Position numbers and translations under genes: made by a program | The notes under the pieces: generated by a model | Seen by the model: only the letters and a program-made list of their open reading frames with translations | The model's database searches: none | Told to the model about the DNA's origin: nothing | In this document: piece by piece, positions 18,575-28,011 of the stretch | Layout: the number at the start of each line of letters is the position of its first letter | Position numbering within the stretch: the first letter of the stretch is position 1 | Source of the DNA: Chryseobacterium sp. 3008163 | GTDB lineage: Bacteria; Bacteroidota; Bacteroidia; Flavobacteriales; Weeksellaceae | Reading direction: 5' to 3' | Assembly (NCBI RefSeq): GCF_003669035.1 | Contig: NZ_CP033070.1 | Location: forward strand, 3,844,001-3,908,000 | DNA: 64,000 nucleotides

Positions 18575-20050
18575 TTATTTTTGAACGTTTCTGATCAGAA
18601 TGATCTGACCACCTTCTTTGTTCGTGTTTACACCAGCGCCGTCAGCATTTTTGAAAGCATCTTTCTGCCAAGTGTGAGAGTGAATATTTACCGCAAAAGT
18701 GTTTGGAACACCGATGATATCTGAAACATCAATCATTGCTCCGTATTCCCAAGATCCGAATTTACTTAAATTTCCAGATTGGTTGTAAGCAGTCTGCCAT
18801 GCCGTATCATTTCTGTTATGCTTCATATTTAACCACGGTTTGTACTGCTTTGTGCTGATGTTCAGTTGCCAAATGTAAGAATCATGATTTGCAGCGGTGT
18901 AGTAAGAATCTCCGTCCTCCTGAATGTAAACGAAATTTTCTGTCACACAAAGGTTATCCGGATTGATCAGGTTGTTTCCAGGGTTTGAATCTCCTTCTGC
19001 GGCAACTTCCAGTTTTCCTGTCAGCATATTGCTTTCATTTAAAACCAATTTGTACACTCTTCCCCACATCGTCAATCCTGGTTTTGGGTTCACACCATCT
19101 GAAGATTCTCCGGTTGCTGTAAAGTAAATTTCTCTCCCTTTTCCTGCACCTTTTCTGTAATCTACATCTTCAACTCTTGAAAAACGGATCGCATTGATAT
19201 CTAAATTTTTCTGATTGATCTGAGCTCCGGTAAGGTTTTTAGCATTGGTGATTTCAACAAACTCTACATCATACTGAGAACCTTTCGCCATATTGGTTTC
19301 AGTTGTATTGTTGTTGGTTCTTTTTAATGAATATAACTTTCCATTGTCAAGATCTCCTTGAGTATTGGCAACATACATGATTAGCTGACCAGCAGATTGG
19401 TGAGCCGTAGAGTAGGATTGATCTTCACCGATTAAGATATAAGATTTTCCGTTAGATACATCTTTAGGAAGTGGAACTGCATTTTCCATAGAAGCTTTTC
19501 CCAATGCAGGTTTTACTCTTGTCTGGTCTGAAGCCTGAGATGTAGCAGCCATTGGATTGATCGCGTGAACCATACTTTCTTCACCAGATTCTCCTGCAGT
19601 TAAGAAGGCGCTGAAACCATGTTCCTGAGGCGTTGCCAAAGTTGCAGAACATAATCTTGTCATACCACCAATTCCGTTTAAAATATATTCTCCTTTTACT
19701 GGCTTAAATGTTTTGTCTAAATAAACTCTTGAAACCGACTGCGTGATTTCGTGATTGGTAATCATCAAATATCCGTCTGAAGCAGGATCTTTCATGATTC
19801 CCATTCCGTCCGGCTGACCTGCAAATACAAAGTTTGGACTTCCAGCCAATACATCTGAACTTGAAATCAATGTCGTAATATTTAAATTCTCAAAACCAGT
19901 CATTCCGAATGCGAAAGCAGGTTCTTTTGAAAAATTTTCAAGTTTAATGTTTTCGTTCACCGGATTCTCGGCGTTGTCTTTGTCGTCATTACAACTCGTG
20001 AACACCGCTGCTGATAAAAATAATACAGCAATAGATTGAGAAATTTTCAT
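18575..20050 (-). CDS. PhoX/DUF839-like secreted lipoprotein
   Basis: A 490-residue lipoprotein starting at 20050 (MKISQSIAVLFLSAAVFTSC, lipobox FTSC). The frame is open to 20080, but the signal peptide fixes the start. Repeated segments such as DGYLMITNHEI, LTAGESGEESM, ILIGEDQSY and PDNLCVTENFVYIQEDGD suggest a beta-propeller like PhoX alkaline phosphatases (DUF839). The call rests on pattern, and the full set of PhoX calcium/iron ligands is not checked. It precedes the cytochrome c peroxidase gene and has its own TAGTTTTG promoter, so a joint role in phosphate or metal acquisition is possible but unproven. Confidence 0.65.
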   Translation of the reverse strand: MKISQSIAVLFLSAAVFTSCNDDKDNAENPVNENIKLENFSKEPAFAFGMTGFENLNITTLISSSDVLAGSPNFVFAGQPDGMGIMKDPASDGYLMITNHEITQSVSRVYLDKTFKPVKGEYILNGIGGMTRLCSATLATPQEHGFSAFLTAGESGEESMVHAINPMAATSQASDQTRVKPALGKASMENAVPLPKDVSNGKSYILIGEDQSYSTAHQSAGQLIMYVANTQGDLDNGKLYSLKRTNNNTTETNMAKGSQYDVEFVEITNAKNLTGAQINQKNLDINAIRFSRVEDVDYRKGAGKGREIYFTATGESSDGVNPKPGLTMWGRVYKLVLNESNMLTGKLEVAAEGDSNPGNNLINPDNLCVTENFVYIQEDGDSYYTAANHDSYIWQLNISTKQYKPWLNMKHNRNDTAWQTAYNQSGNLSKFGSWEYGAMIDVSDIIGVPNTFAVNIHSHTWQKDAFKNADGAGVNTNKEGGQIILIRNVQK

Positions 20051-20077
20051 AATACTTTCTATAGTTTTAGGTTGTGA

Positions 20078-20085
20078 CAAAACTA
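20078..20085 (-). promoter_or_regulatory. -7 promoter element of the PhoX-like operon
   Basis: TAGTTTTG on the minus strand fits TAnnTTTG. It lies 27 nt before the start at 20050. The identical octamer precedes DUF5686 paralogue 3 at 23808. Confidence 0.55.
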
Positions 20086-20199
20086 TGAGTCTAGTATGAA
20101 CTTAAGGTTACAGCGAGAACACAAAAAAATTAACTTTAATGTAGGATTACGTTCATATTGTTACGGGAACTTCAATAATTAGAATGAATACAAATAAAA

Positions 20200-20221
20200 A
20201 ATGCCGGAATGAACCGACATT
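20200..20221 (-). terminator. Terminator of the 20249 lipoprotein gene
   Basis: Arms AATGCCGG / CCGACATT with one mismatch lie 27 nt after the stop at 20249. On the minus strand a T6 run follows. Confidence 0.6.
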
Positions 20222-20248
20222 AGTATATTTAATTAAAAAATTAACTGT

Positions 20249-20995
20249 TTATTTCAAATCACTTTTAGAAATCACAATTTCTTTAATCACTTTTCCTTTA
20301 GAATCGGTGTATACATATTTTAAATTGTTCACCCCTAAAACTGCAGTCTGTTGGAAAACCTGCTGAACCTGAGGTGTTTTGATCATTTCTTCTTTCATCA
20401 TTTTATCTGAACCTTCTAATTTCAACATGGGAATATAACTGTCCGGAACTTCATTGGTGTAAATAAGATTTTTTTCTGCATCAGCTTTTATACTCACGAT
20501 TTTAGTTCCTGTTGCCGGATCAATAATCGGTAAGTTTTTATTAAATGCTTCTAAAATTTTGTTTAAATCATCCGTGCTTGGTTTTTCTCCTTTAGCAATA
20601 GCGTTAAAATCAACCGATTCTTTTAGATTTTTATCGTCGATTGTTTTATCAATAATCACTTTTGAATCTGCACTGTGAACTTTCAGATTAAATTTTACGC
20701 CACTTTCAAAAAGTTCTTTACCGATTTTTTCACTTTTAATAGCCTGAGCAATCAAATCAGGAAGAGATTTGCTGACCAGATCACTTTCCATGTCACCACT
20801 TTGGTAAGTCGTTGTTACATCGATGTTAACCAAATCCGGTGAGGTAGAACTTGCTTTGGTCGATTTAATCATTTGGTTAATCATCATCGAGGATGAGTTG
20901 TTGTACATTTTGACAAAATCCTGAACTTTGTCTTCTTTCGTTTGACACGCAATCAGCATCAACGAGGTAAAAAAGATAACGAGAATGTTTTTCAT
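20249..20995 (-). CDS. Hypothetical lipoprotein (248 aa)
   Basis: A periplasmic lipoprotein of unknown function. The start at 20995 gives a clean signal peptide with lipobox SLMLIAC; the open frame reaches back to 21037, but that would put 14 extra residues before it. The mature part is soluble and rich in Lys, Asp and Ser, with KMYNNSSSMMINQMIKSTKAS near the start. The C-terminal segment AVLGVNNLKYVYTDSKGKVI suggests a beta-rich domain. It has its own terminator and about 300 nt of non-coding DNA upstream. I do not recognise a named family. Confidence 0.7.
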   Translation of the reverse strand: MKNILVIFFTSLMLIACQTKEDKVQDFVKMYNNSSSMMINQMIKSTKASSTSPDLVNIDVTTTYQSGDMESDLVSKSLPDLIAQAIKSEKIGKELFESGVKFNLKVHSADSKVIIDKTIDDKNLKESVDFNAIAKGEKPSTDDLNKILEAFNKNLPIIDPATGTKIVSIKADAEKNLIYTNEVPDSYIPMLKLEGSDKMMKEEMIKTPQVQQVFQQTAVLGVNNLKYVYTDSKGKVIKEIVISKSDLK

Positions 20996-21303
20996 AAATA
21001 ATATTTTAAGGCAAGGTAATAACAAAACAGAAACCAAAAAGTTTCTGCTTTGCCAAATTTTTATTTTTGAAATTAATTTGTCCCACGGATCGCACAGATT
21101 TTCACGGATTTTTTAGCAATATTCTTAAAGCAACGCTAAGCTTAAAATTTCTAAAGAACTTAAAAATCTTAATGTTGAAAAATATCTCAAATTGAAAACT
21201 TAGTGAACTTTTATAAGTGGAACGGCTTTGTGTAACTTAAAAACAGCCAACTGTTAAAAAAATCTCTGCGCACTTTGCGTTAAAATAAATAATCAGAAAA
21301 TAA
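20996..21303. other. Intergenic region with dispersed flavobacterial repeat
   Basis: No gene is visible in this 308-nt stretch. It contains a sequence at 21072-21111 (GTCCCACGGATCGCACAGAT core) of a kind scattered through flavobacterial intergenic DNA, then degenerate copies of AACGCTAAG and GCGCACTTTGCGTTAAA. A related inverted copy is at 52563-52604 in this window. Confidence 0.5.
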
Positions 21304-23787
21304 TTAATTCAAAACACTAAATCTCAGCTTAATCCCAAAGTTATCCTTGAACTGCGACGTCTGATAATGTCCCAATCTGTAAGAAAACCCAACCCCAAAA
21401 CTTCTGCCTAAAAATCGATTCCAGATCACACCGACTTCCTGATAATAGTGATCCAAAGCCTGGAAATCAAACTGATGGTCACCTCGGTTTTTAAAATCTC
21501 CGATGGCAGATTGATATTCCAGTTCGATGTTTGAATATCTCGAACCAATCGTTTTAAATCTAAAAGGTAAGTTTTGTGAAACCTTAAACGCCACAAATTT
21601 ATCGGCAAAAAAAGTTCCCGAAGGCATCGTTGCAAACGCTAAATTATTCGGAGTGTTGATATTTGAATACCAATGATCCGGATTTCTGTCGTTCTGACCG
21701 GCAATCTCAAAGTTTTTCCAGATTGGTGCCGTTCCTGATGAAATTCCTCCGAAAAGTTTCAAATTGGTGATTCCCAGTTTTGATCTGAATTGGTGAATAA
21801 TCAATGCATCGGCTCGGTAATAATCTAAATCTCCGCCTAATGCATCAATTCCTTTTTCGAAATTCATGTAAACCTGAGGAAAGCCTTTTTCATAGGTGTA
21901 TTTTCCGCTTGGTGTCATGATATTTTTATCGTTTGGAGAGAATTTTAACGATAGAGTAGTGCTCACATTGTCAAAACGGTTACCTAAATTCTTGTACTGA
22001 TAATCAAAAAGCGCTTCTTGTTTCTCTTTGTTCACGGCAATTTTCATGCTTAATGAATTTGAAATGTCATATAAAAACGATGCTCCCCATTTTTGATTTT
22101 TGTAAAAATTAGCGTTGTGCAGATCCAAATTCAGATCATTCACTTTCATCATCATATCCCACATAGTATTGTTGAATCTGCCTGCTGCAAAGACATCATC
22201 CACATAATCGATTCTGAAAACAGAAGTTCTTTTTGAAGACAGTTTCATGTCTAATCCCAAACCGTATTTCCAGGTGTGGTCTTTAAATCCGTAGCCGAAA
22301 TAACCGTCCGGAGAAAATGTTTTGTTGAATTTTTCATTCAGTTTTACACCGGCTCCCAAACGAAGACCTTGGTATTTATCGTAGCTGAAAAATTTAGTCA
22401 GGTCAAAATCAATGATTTTATACCGCAGATTTCCTCGCATTAGTTGGGTCAGAAAGCTCAGTTTCTTTTCAAAATCATGTTTCTGTACAAAGCTGTCGAT
22501 TTTCACGTAGGTTGCGCTTTCTCTTGCCGTCAGACTGTCGGTTCTGTATTGCTGAAGCAAACTTCCGTCAGTGTTTTTCATCTCAAGAGAATAGCCTTTA
22601 AATTCTGATGCTTTCTGCGCTTCATTCAGTTGGAAATCGAAGAAACGGTTTTTCACGTACAGATAATTTCCAAAAGTTTTTTGGTTGTACTTTTTTCGGT
22701 CGCTCAGTTTTTGACCTTTTTTCAAAGTATCGGTTTTTACGCTGTCTTTTTTTGAAGTATTAAATGTCTGGTCTCCCATTTTCAGTTTAATATCTTCATA
22801 ATCCAGAAACCATTTTCCGTCAATCGGTTTCCAGACAGAGACAATGTCGGCTTCGCTTTTCTTTTTACTGGCACTTTCAAACTTTTTCAGGGCATAGGTT
22901 TCAGAATCCACATAGATTTTTCCGTTAAACTTTCTAGGGTTTTGCTTTTTCTTGTCGGTGATTTCTTTGAACTTAATGACGTAGGTTTTTCTGCCGTCCA
23001 ACTGCAAAGTATCTGATAGATAATAATTAAAAAGCTTTCTGTTTTCCGGTCTCACCTGTCTTGGAGTTCGGTCTAGATGAGAAAGATTAATTGCCACCGC
23101 TTCATAAATCGGATTTTTAAAACCCGACATTCTGTTGTCGATGATATTGGTTTTCTCCCCGAACTTCTGAGAATATTTGTACTCCGTCGCTTTTTCCCAA
23201 AGGAACATCTGACTTTCCTGGGTAGCGTCGAGCAAATCTTCGTCAATCAGAGAATCCTTCTTTTCGCTTTCTTTTTGCTTAAATTCAGATTTGTCAACCT
23301 TCGAAAGAGAATCTTTTCTCGTTGCCAGGAAATTTTTAAAGGTATCAATTGAATCTTTGTCTACATCAATAGAAAATTTAGAGTACGATTTGAAATTGTA
23401 GGTATCTAAAGATTTGGGCGAGTTTTCCTTTTCTCTTTTATTCAGTTCGTCCAGAATTCTCAATGCTCTCGGGTCACTTTTATCGATGATCACCACTTTA
23501 TCGATATTGCTCTGTTTTTCAGACAGTGGTTGCATCGCCACTTCCATTGATTTTTTAACATCAGCTGTAACATCTTCAAAATTGCTGGCGAGAATTTCTA
23601 CTTTCTTACATTTTGTTTTAAAAGATAAAACGCCGTCAAAATTGGTTTTACCCAAGAGATTGTCGTCGCAGTAAACGGCTGCATCACGAATAGGTTTTTT
23701 ATCGGCTTTACTGAAAACTTTCACTGAAGTCTGCCCGAAATAGAACACCGCAAAAAATAAAAAGAACGGAGATAGAAGTTTGGTCAT
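21304..23787 (-). CDS. DUF5686 outer-membrane protein, paralogue 3 (intact)
   Basis: The only intact one of the three paralogues (827 residues), and so the reference for repairing the other two. Order: a signal peptide ending YFGQ, a regulatory-like domain with RDAAVYCDDNLLGKTNFDG, the VVIIDKSDPRALRILDELN motif, a charged linker, then the barrel with GAGVKLNEKFNKTFSPDGYF and a C-terminal strand FGIKLRFSVLN typical of outer-membrane barrels. The function is unknown. It is separated from the others by the peroxidase and lipoprotein genes and has a TAGTTTTG promoter. It borders the restriction-modification island. Confidence 0.93.
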   Translation of the reverse strand: MTKLLSPFFLFFAVFYFGQTSVKVFSKADKKPIRDAAVYCDDNLLGKTNFDGVLSFKTKCKKVEILASNFEDVTADVKKSMEVAMQPLSEKQSNIDKVVIIDKSDPRALRILDELNKREKENSPKSLDTYNFKSYSKFSIDVDKDSIDTFKNFLATRKDSLSKVDKSEFKQKESEKKDSLIDEDLLDATQESQMFLWEKATEYKYSQKFGEKTNIIDNRMSGFKNPIYEAVAINLSHLDRTPRQVRPENRKLFNYYLSDTLQLDGRKTYVIKFKEITDKKKQNPRKFNGKIYVDSETYALKKFESASKKKSEADIVSVWKPIDGKWFLDYEDIKLKMGDQTFNTSKKDSVKTDTLKKGQKLSDRKKYNQKTFGNYLYVKNRFFDFQLNEAQKASEFKGYSLEMKNTDGSLLQQYRTDSLTARESATYVKIDSFVQKHDFEKKLSFLTQLMRGNLRYKIIDFDLTKFFSYDKYQGLRLGAGVKLNEKFNKTFSPDGYFGYGFKDHTWKYGLGLDMKLSSKRTSVFRIDYVDDVFAAGRFNNTMWDMMMKVNDLNLDLHNANFYKNQKWGASFLYDISNSLSMKIAVNKEKQEALFDYQYKNLGNRFDNVSTTLSLKFSPNDKNIMTPSGKYTYEKGFPQVYMNFEKGIDALGGDLDYYRADALIIHQFRSKLGITNLKLFGGISSGTAPIWKNFEIAGQNDRNPDHWYSNINTPNNLAFATMPSGTFFADKFVAFKVSQNLPFRFKTIGSRYSNIELEYQSAIGDFKNRGDHQFDFQALDHYYQEVGVIWNRFLGRSFGVGFSYRLGHYQTSQFKDNFGIKLRFSVLN

Positions 23788-23807
23788 TGAGTTTTTTATT
23801 AATAAGA

Positions 23808-23815
23808 CAAAACTA
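23808..23815 (-). promoter_or_regulatory. -7 promoter element of DUF5686 paralogue 3
   Basis: TAGTTTTG on the minus strand fits TAnnTTTG, 20 nt before the start at 23787. Confidence 0.55.
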
Positions 23816-24152
23816 TTGATAAGAAGGTTACAAAACCATAACAGAAAATATAATCTTTTGTTAAAAATAAAATCAGCGGTATTTCAATGCAATACCGCTA
23901 ATTTTTATAGTCTACATTTCCCGTAGGAATGAGAAATGGGGTTTTGTTTAAGAGTTTTTAAGGCTTTTATAACTAAATGATTTTTCTACTGTTTACAGTT
24001 CCGTCAGTTCTCGATACACAATTGTTTTTATTTGGAGTTGAAGTAAGGTTATTTTTTAATGCATAATATTTTTAATAAAATTGATGTTAAATATTCTGAT
24101 AATTATGGTTTAGAAATACAATGAAAAATTTTAAAATTTCAAAAATAAAAAT
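23816..24152. other. Intergenic region left of the restriction-modification island
   Basis: No gene is visible. A hairpin AGCGGTATT / AATACCGCT (23875-23883, 23891-23899; 7-nt loop), followed by ATTTTT on the plus strand, looks like a terminator. No plus-strand gene ends here, so it may be a leftover of an element that once lay at this site. The rest is very AT-rich and unremarkable. Confidence 0.5.
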
Positions 24153-24173
24153 TATATTTGTCAAAATTGACAA
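24153..24173 (+). promoter_or_regulatory. Promoter and candidate C-protein operator of the RM operon
   Basis: TATATTTG (24153-24160) fits the Bacteroidota -7 element. Overlapping its last bases is a perfect inverted repeat TTGTCA-AAAT-TGACAA (24158-24173). It lies 5 nt before the ATG at 24179. The position on the -7 box and next to a controller gene suggests autorepression or autoactivation by the C protein. The binding itself is inference. Confidence 0.6.
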
Positions 24174-24178
24174 GTCTA

Positions 24179-24484
24179 ATGAGAGAAACTTTTGGAGAGT
24201 ATATAAAGCGATTAAGATCCGAACATGGTTTTACGCTTACTCAATTGGCCGCTAAATTAGATTTAGATTCTGCTAATCTAAGCAAAATCGAAAATAATAA
24301 ACGTGAATTTGATGAAAAAAGACTGACTCTTTTGTCAAAAGTTTTCGATTTAGATATTGCCAAACTAAGAACTGAATTTTTTAGTGATTTTATTGCTAAA
24401 AAAATTTATGAAAACAATTGCGACGAAGAAACTTTAGTTTTGGCTGAAGAAAAAGTTGCTTATTTAAAATCTAAAAACTCATAA
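24179..24484 (+). CDS. Controller (C) protein, XRE-family helix-turn-helix regulator
   Basis: A 101-residue DNA-binding protein that probably controls the timing of the adjacent restriction-modification genes. The helix-turn-helix is FTLTQLAAKLDLDSANLSKI in the first half, with a short helical C-terminal tail. The frame opens with TTG at 24158, but that codon lies inside the candidate operator, so I use the ATG at 24179. The stop is 4 nt before the methyltransferase start. Gene order C-M-R is usual for C-controlled type II systems. Confidence 0.85.
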   Translation: MRETFGEYIKRLRSEHGFTLTQLAAKLDLDSANLSKIENNKREFDEKRLTLLSKVFDLDIAKLRTEFFSDFIAKKIYENNCDEETLVLAEEKVAYLKSKNS

Positions 24485-24488
24485 TATT

Positions 24489-25525
<1,037 letters not shown>

Positions 25526-25529
<4 letters not shown>

Positions 25530-26374
25530 CAAATATTTTAGAAGCCATTGTAAATATTGCTCAAAATCCGATTTATACAATCAGAAGTCTTTATTCTGGA
25601 AGAAATAGAGTAAATAATATTGGGGAAGCATTGGAAACTTTTGTAAAAGATGCTTTTGTAAACTCTATTCAGACCGAAGATGAGTTAGAAAAAATGCGGA
25701 GATACAGTGAAGAATTTTCTTGGTTAGGCAATCAAAATCATCCGCCTGACATTATGATAAAAGGCGGAGATGCAATTGAAGTTAAGAAAACACAAAGTGC
25801 AAATTCTGATTTGGCTTTGAATAGTTCATATCCCAAATCCACGGTTCAATCAATTAGTAAATTAATTACCCAATCTTGCAGAACTTGCGAAGATTGGACA
25901 GAAAAAGATTTGATATATTGTGTTGGACATACAACTGACGATAGTATAAAATCATTATGGATGGTTTACGGAAATATTTATGCCGCAAGCCACGAAACGT
26001 ATCAAATCATCAAACAAAAAATCACAGAAGGAATCAATGAAATTCCAAATGTTGAACTTGCTGAAACAAATGAATTAGGACGAGTAAATCGTGTAGACCC
26101 TTTAGGAATTACTAACTTGAGAATCCGAGGAATGTGGCAGATTCAAAATCCGAGACGAGTTTTCAATTATTTGCATACACCGTCTTCAAGTATTTTTGAA
26201 TTAGTTGCTATTATTCCAACCTCAAAGTATGAAAGTTTTCCGTCTGAAAGTAAAACAAAACTTGAAACTTTAGGAAATGTGAATTTGACTACAGAAAATG
26301 TTCAAGTAAAAGACCCGAATAATCCAGCGAACTTAATTGATGCCAAACTAATTGTATTTAGGCTAAAAGAATAA
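25526..26374 (+). CDS. Type II restriction endonuclease, NgoPII family
   Basis: The 282-residue nuclease partner of the methyltransferase. The opening ILEAIVNIAQNPIYTIRSLY and later segments DLALNSSYPKS, CRTCEDW and ELGRVNRVDPLGITNLR agree with what I remember of NgoPII (PF09521, target GGCC). A PD-(D/E)xK-like core is visible as NHPPDIMIKGGDAIEVKK. The start overlaps the methyltransferase stop, so translation is coupled and nuclease appears after methylase. A hairpin terminator follows. The recognition site is inferred from family, not shown. Confidence 0.9.
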
Positions 26375-26456
26375 TTAGTAAGTATTTATTGTACATACTA
26401 ATTTGCAACACAAATAGCAATTAGATAGTTAGAGTAAGGATAAATAATGTAAAACA

Positions 26457-26482
26457 AAAACCTCGCCCTCCCGCGAGGTTTT
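26457..26482 (+). terminator. Terminator of the restriction-modification operon
   Basis: Ten-base arms AAAACCTCGC / GCGAGGTTTT (26457-26466, 26473-26482) with a 6-nt loop lie about 80 nt after the nuclease stop. Confidence 0.85.
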
Positions 26483-26532
26483 CTCATTTCAAAAAAACTA
26501 AAATTCGAATCCCATGATGTTCAAAAATATTT

Positions 26533-26540
26533 TATATTTG
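26533..26540 (+). promoter_or_regulatory. -7 promoter element before the heptad-repeat gene
   Basis: TATATTTG fits TAnnTTTG and is 23 nt before the ATG at 26564. It supports the plus strand as the coding strand of the repeat gene. Confidence 0.5.
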
Positions 26541-26563
26541 TTTTAAGAACAAGAAAAAATAAA

Positions 26564-26916
26564 ATGATGATATTAAGAAATAACCCCGCAGTTCATGCGC
26601 AGGCTTCCGGCACTTCCGGTTCAAAAATTCAACTCAACACTTTTCAACCCATTGCTTATCTCAAAAAACGGTAAACCGTTCCGTTGGTTCGTTCAGGCAG
26701 TTCGATAAGCGCTTCAGCCGCTTAGAAAGGGCATTCAGGCATTCTGTTGAGACCATCAACCACTTCGTAAAGGCGTTCAAGTGATTCGTAAAGGCGAACA
26801 AGTGTTTCGAAGAAGCAATCAACCAGTTCGAAGAGACAATCAAGCAGTTCGAAGAGGCAATCAAATACAATTTATTATATTTCAATACTTTACAGCCGTT
26901 TCGGAAAAGTAAGTAG
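26564..26916 (+). pseudogene. Broken coiled-coil gene made of nine heptad repeats
   Basis: Starts MMILRNNPAVHAQASGTSGS and reads to AYLKKR, then stops. Adding one base in the A6 run (26663-26668) moves the frame into nine exact 7-residue repeats such as FVKAFK, FVKANKC, FEEAINQ, FEETIKQ and FEEAIKY, ending at the stop at 26914. One TGA remains inside the repeats (26761-26763). The repaired length is 118 codons. The repeat pattern F-[VE]-x-[AT]-[IF]-x-x is an amphipathic coiled coil. The function is unknown and I recognise no named family. The other strand is also open through the repeats, a by-product of the 21-nt period. Confidence 0.5.
26677..26865 (+). repeat. Nine tandem copies of a 21-nt unit
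   Basis: Nine consecutive 21-nt units with no gaps, degenerate at the left and nearly identical at the right (the last two are CAGTTCGAAGAGACAATCAA and CAGTTCGAAGAGGCAATCAA plus one base). The 21-nt length keeps the reading frame, so each unit codes for one heptad. The gradient in similarity suggests growth from the right-hand end. Confidence 0.9.
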
Positions 26917-26978
26917 ATTCAATAAACAAGATACAATAGACTTCAATCATATTTTTAAACACAAAAAATAATTTTATT

Positions 26979-27671
26979 ATGAAAAAAGAGCAGGTAGTAC
27001 GTACTTTCAGATTAGCAGATTCTGTACTGAAACAAAAGGCAGATGAATTGATCGCTTTGATCGACAGAGACATCAACGAATTTACAGACCGTGGCTATAA
27101 CGCCGACAAAAAGACCGAACTGACCACAGCACGCACCACGGTAGACAACTTCCCAAGCGATGAACAGCTGGAATCCATCAAAATGGATCTTACCGAACAA
27201 AAAGATGCCGCCAGAAAGGCCCTCGAAAAATCGATGCGCAGTATTTTTAAGATGGCAGAAAATGTTTTCGGACTCTACAGTGCCAAATACAAGGAATTCG
27301 GAAATGCAGGAGTCAGTTAGCTCAGCGATGCCGAGGTGGTGCGCATTGCCAAAATGATGAGCGTGACGGCAGAGAAATATCTTCCCCAACTTGCTGATGA
27401 AGGTCTTACCACAGAGAAAATTAATACTCTGATGACGCAGCGTGAAGCTCTGGATGTTGCCATCGACGCACAGGCAAAAGGAATTTCTGATCGTGACCTA
27501 GCCGCAGAAGGTCGTGTAGAAGCCCTCAACAAACTCTACCAACTGCTCACCAAATACGCCGGCACCGGCCAGGATATTTTCTACGAAACCAACGAAGCCA
27601 AATACAACGACTACATCATCTACGATACCCCAAGCGGCCTTCCGGAAACTCCGCCTACGGATCTGGTGTAA
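26979..27671 (+). pseudogene. Unrecognised helical protein, interrupted by an amber codon
   Basis: One frame of 231 codons is broken only by TAG at 27318-27320. The N-terminal piece begins MKKEQVVRTFRLADSVLKQK and the C-terminal piece continues LSDAEVVRIAKMMSVTAEKY. The reading GVS-stop-LSDAEV suggests Gln (CAG) mutated to TAG. The protein is almost all helical and charged, with no signal peptide. The DNA is visibly richer in G and C than its neighbours, which suggests transfer. I recall similar hypothetical proteins in Bacteroidota but know no function. It lies 62 nt after the heptad-repeat gene on the same strand, so the two may be linked. Confidence 0.6.
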
Positions 27672-27908
27672 ACTTCTCGATACGGTTTTTTTCAAAACCT
27701 ACTCGAAGTGACAACTTCTTTACACGATACCAAATATGCTTTGTAAGTCGCTTCGTCAGTTCGAGTGTTTTTCGTAGTGAAACGAAGAAAAATGTATCGA
27801 GAACCCGTGGAGCATGGGCCGCCTGTGTATCGAGAACCCGTGGAGTACGGGCTGCCTGTGAATCAAAAACTTCTCGATACGGTTTTTATAAAACCTACTC
27901 GAAGTGAC
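27671..27908. repeat. Mosaic of dispersed intergenic repeats
   Basis: Two direct copies of a sequence of about 42 nt (27671-27712 and 27868-27908, both opening AACTTCTCGATACGG and closing ACCTACTCGAAGTGAC) flank two tandem 33-nt units (27795-27827 and 27828-27860, opening TATCGAGAACCCGTGGAG). The tandem units carry the start of the flanking sequence inverted. This is the kind of intergenic element found scattered in Chryseobacterium genomes. An open frame runs through it (REPVEHG repeats) but is not a credible gene. Confidence 0.8.
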
Positions 27909-27938
27909 GGAGACAGTGACGGGAGGATTAAATACAAA

Positions 27939-27966
27939 CAATCCCTTTCAGTTTTGAAAGGGATTG
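27939..27966 (-). terminator. Terminator of alaS
   Basis: Perfect 12-bp arms CAATCCCTTTCA / TGAAAGGGATTG with a GTTT loop, about 45 nt after the alaS stop. A second short hairpin (CCGC-AAA-GCGG) lies between them. Confidence 0.7.
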
Positions 27967-28011
27967 GTTATTATAAAAAACCGCAAAGCGGTACTATTTA
28001 TTAGAAGTTAA

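Noticed and set aside
26761..26763. TGA inside the heptad repeats as a selenocysteine or read-through codon
   Set aside because: No SECIS-like structure or selenoprotein family is visible. TGA is a single-base change from CGA (Arg), which would fit the repeat position.
26661..26885. Minus-strand open frame of 74 codons through the 21-nt repeats
   Set aside because: Any 21-nt in-frame repeat can be open on both strands. The plus strand has a promoter element, a non-repeat N-terminus and a plausible continuation, so I take the minus frame as a by-product.
27765..28004. Open frame with REPVEHG repeats
   Set aside because: It runs through the dispersed intergenic repeats and the alaS terminator. 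Such frames recur in Chryseobacterium intergenic DNA and have no support as genes.
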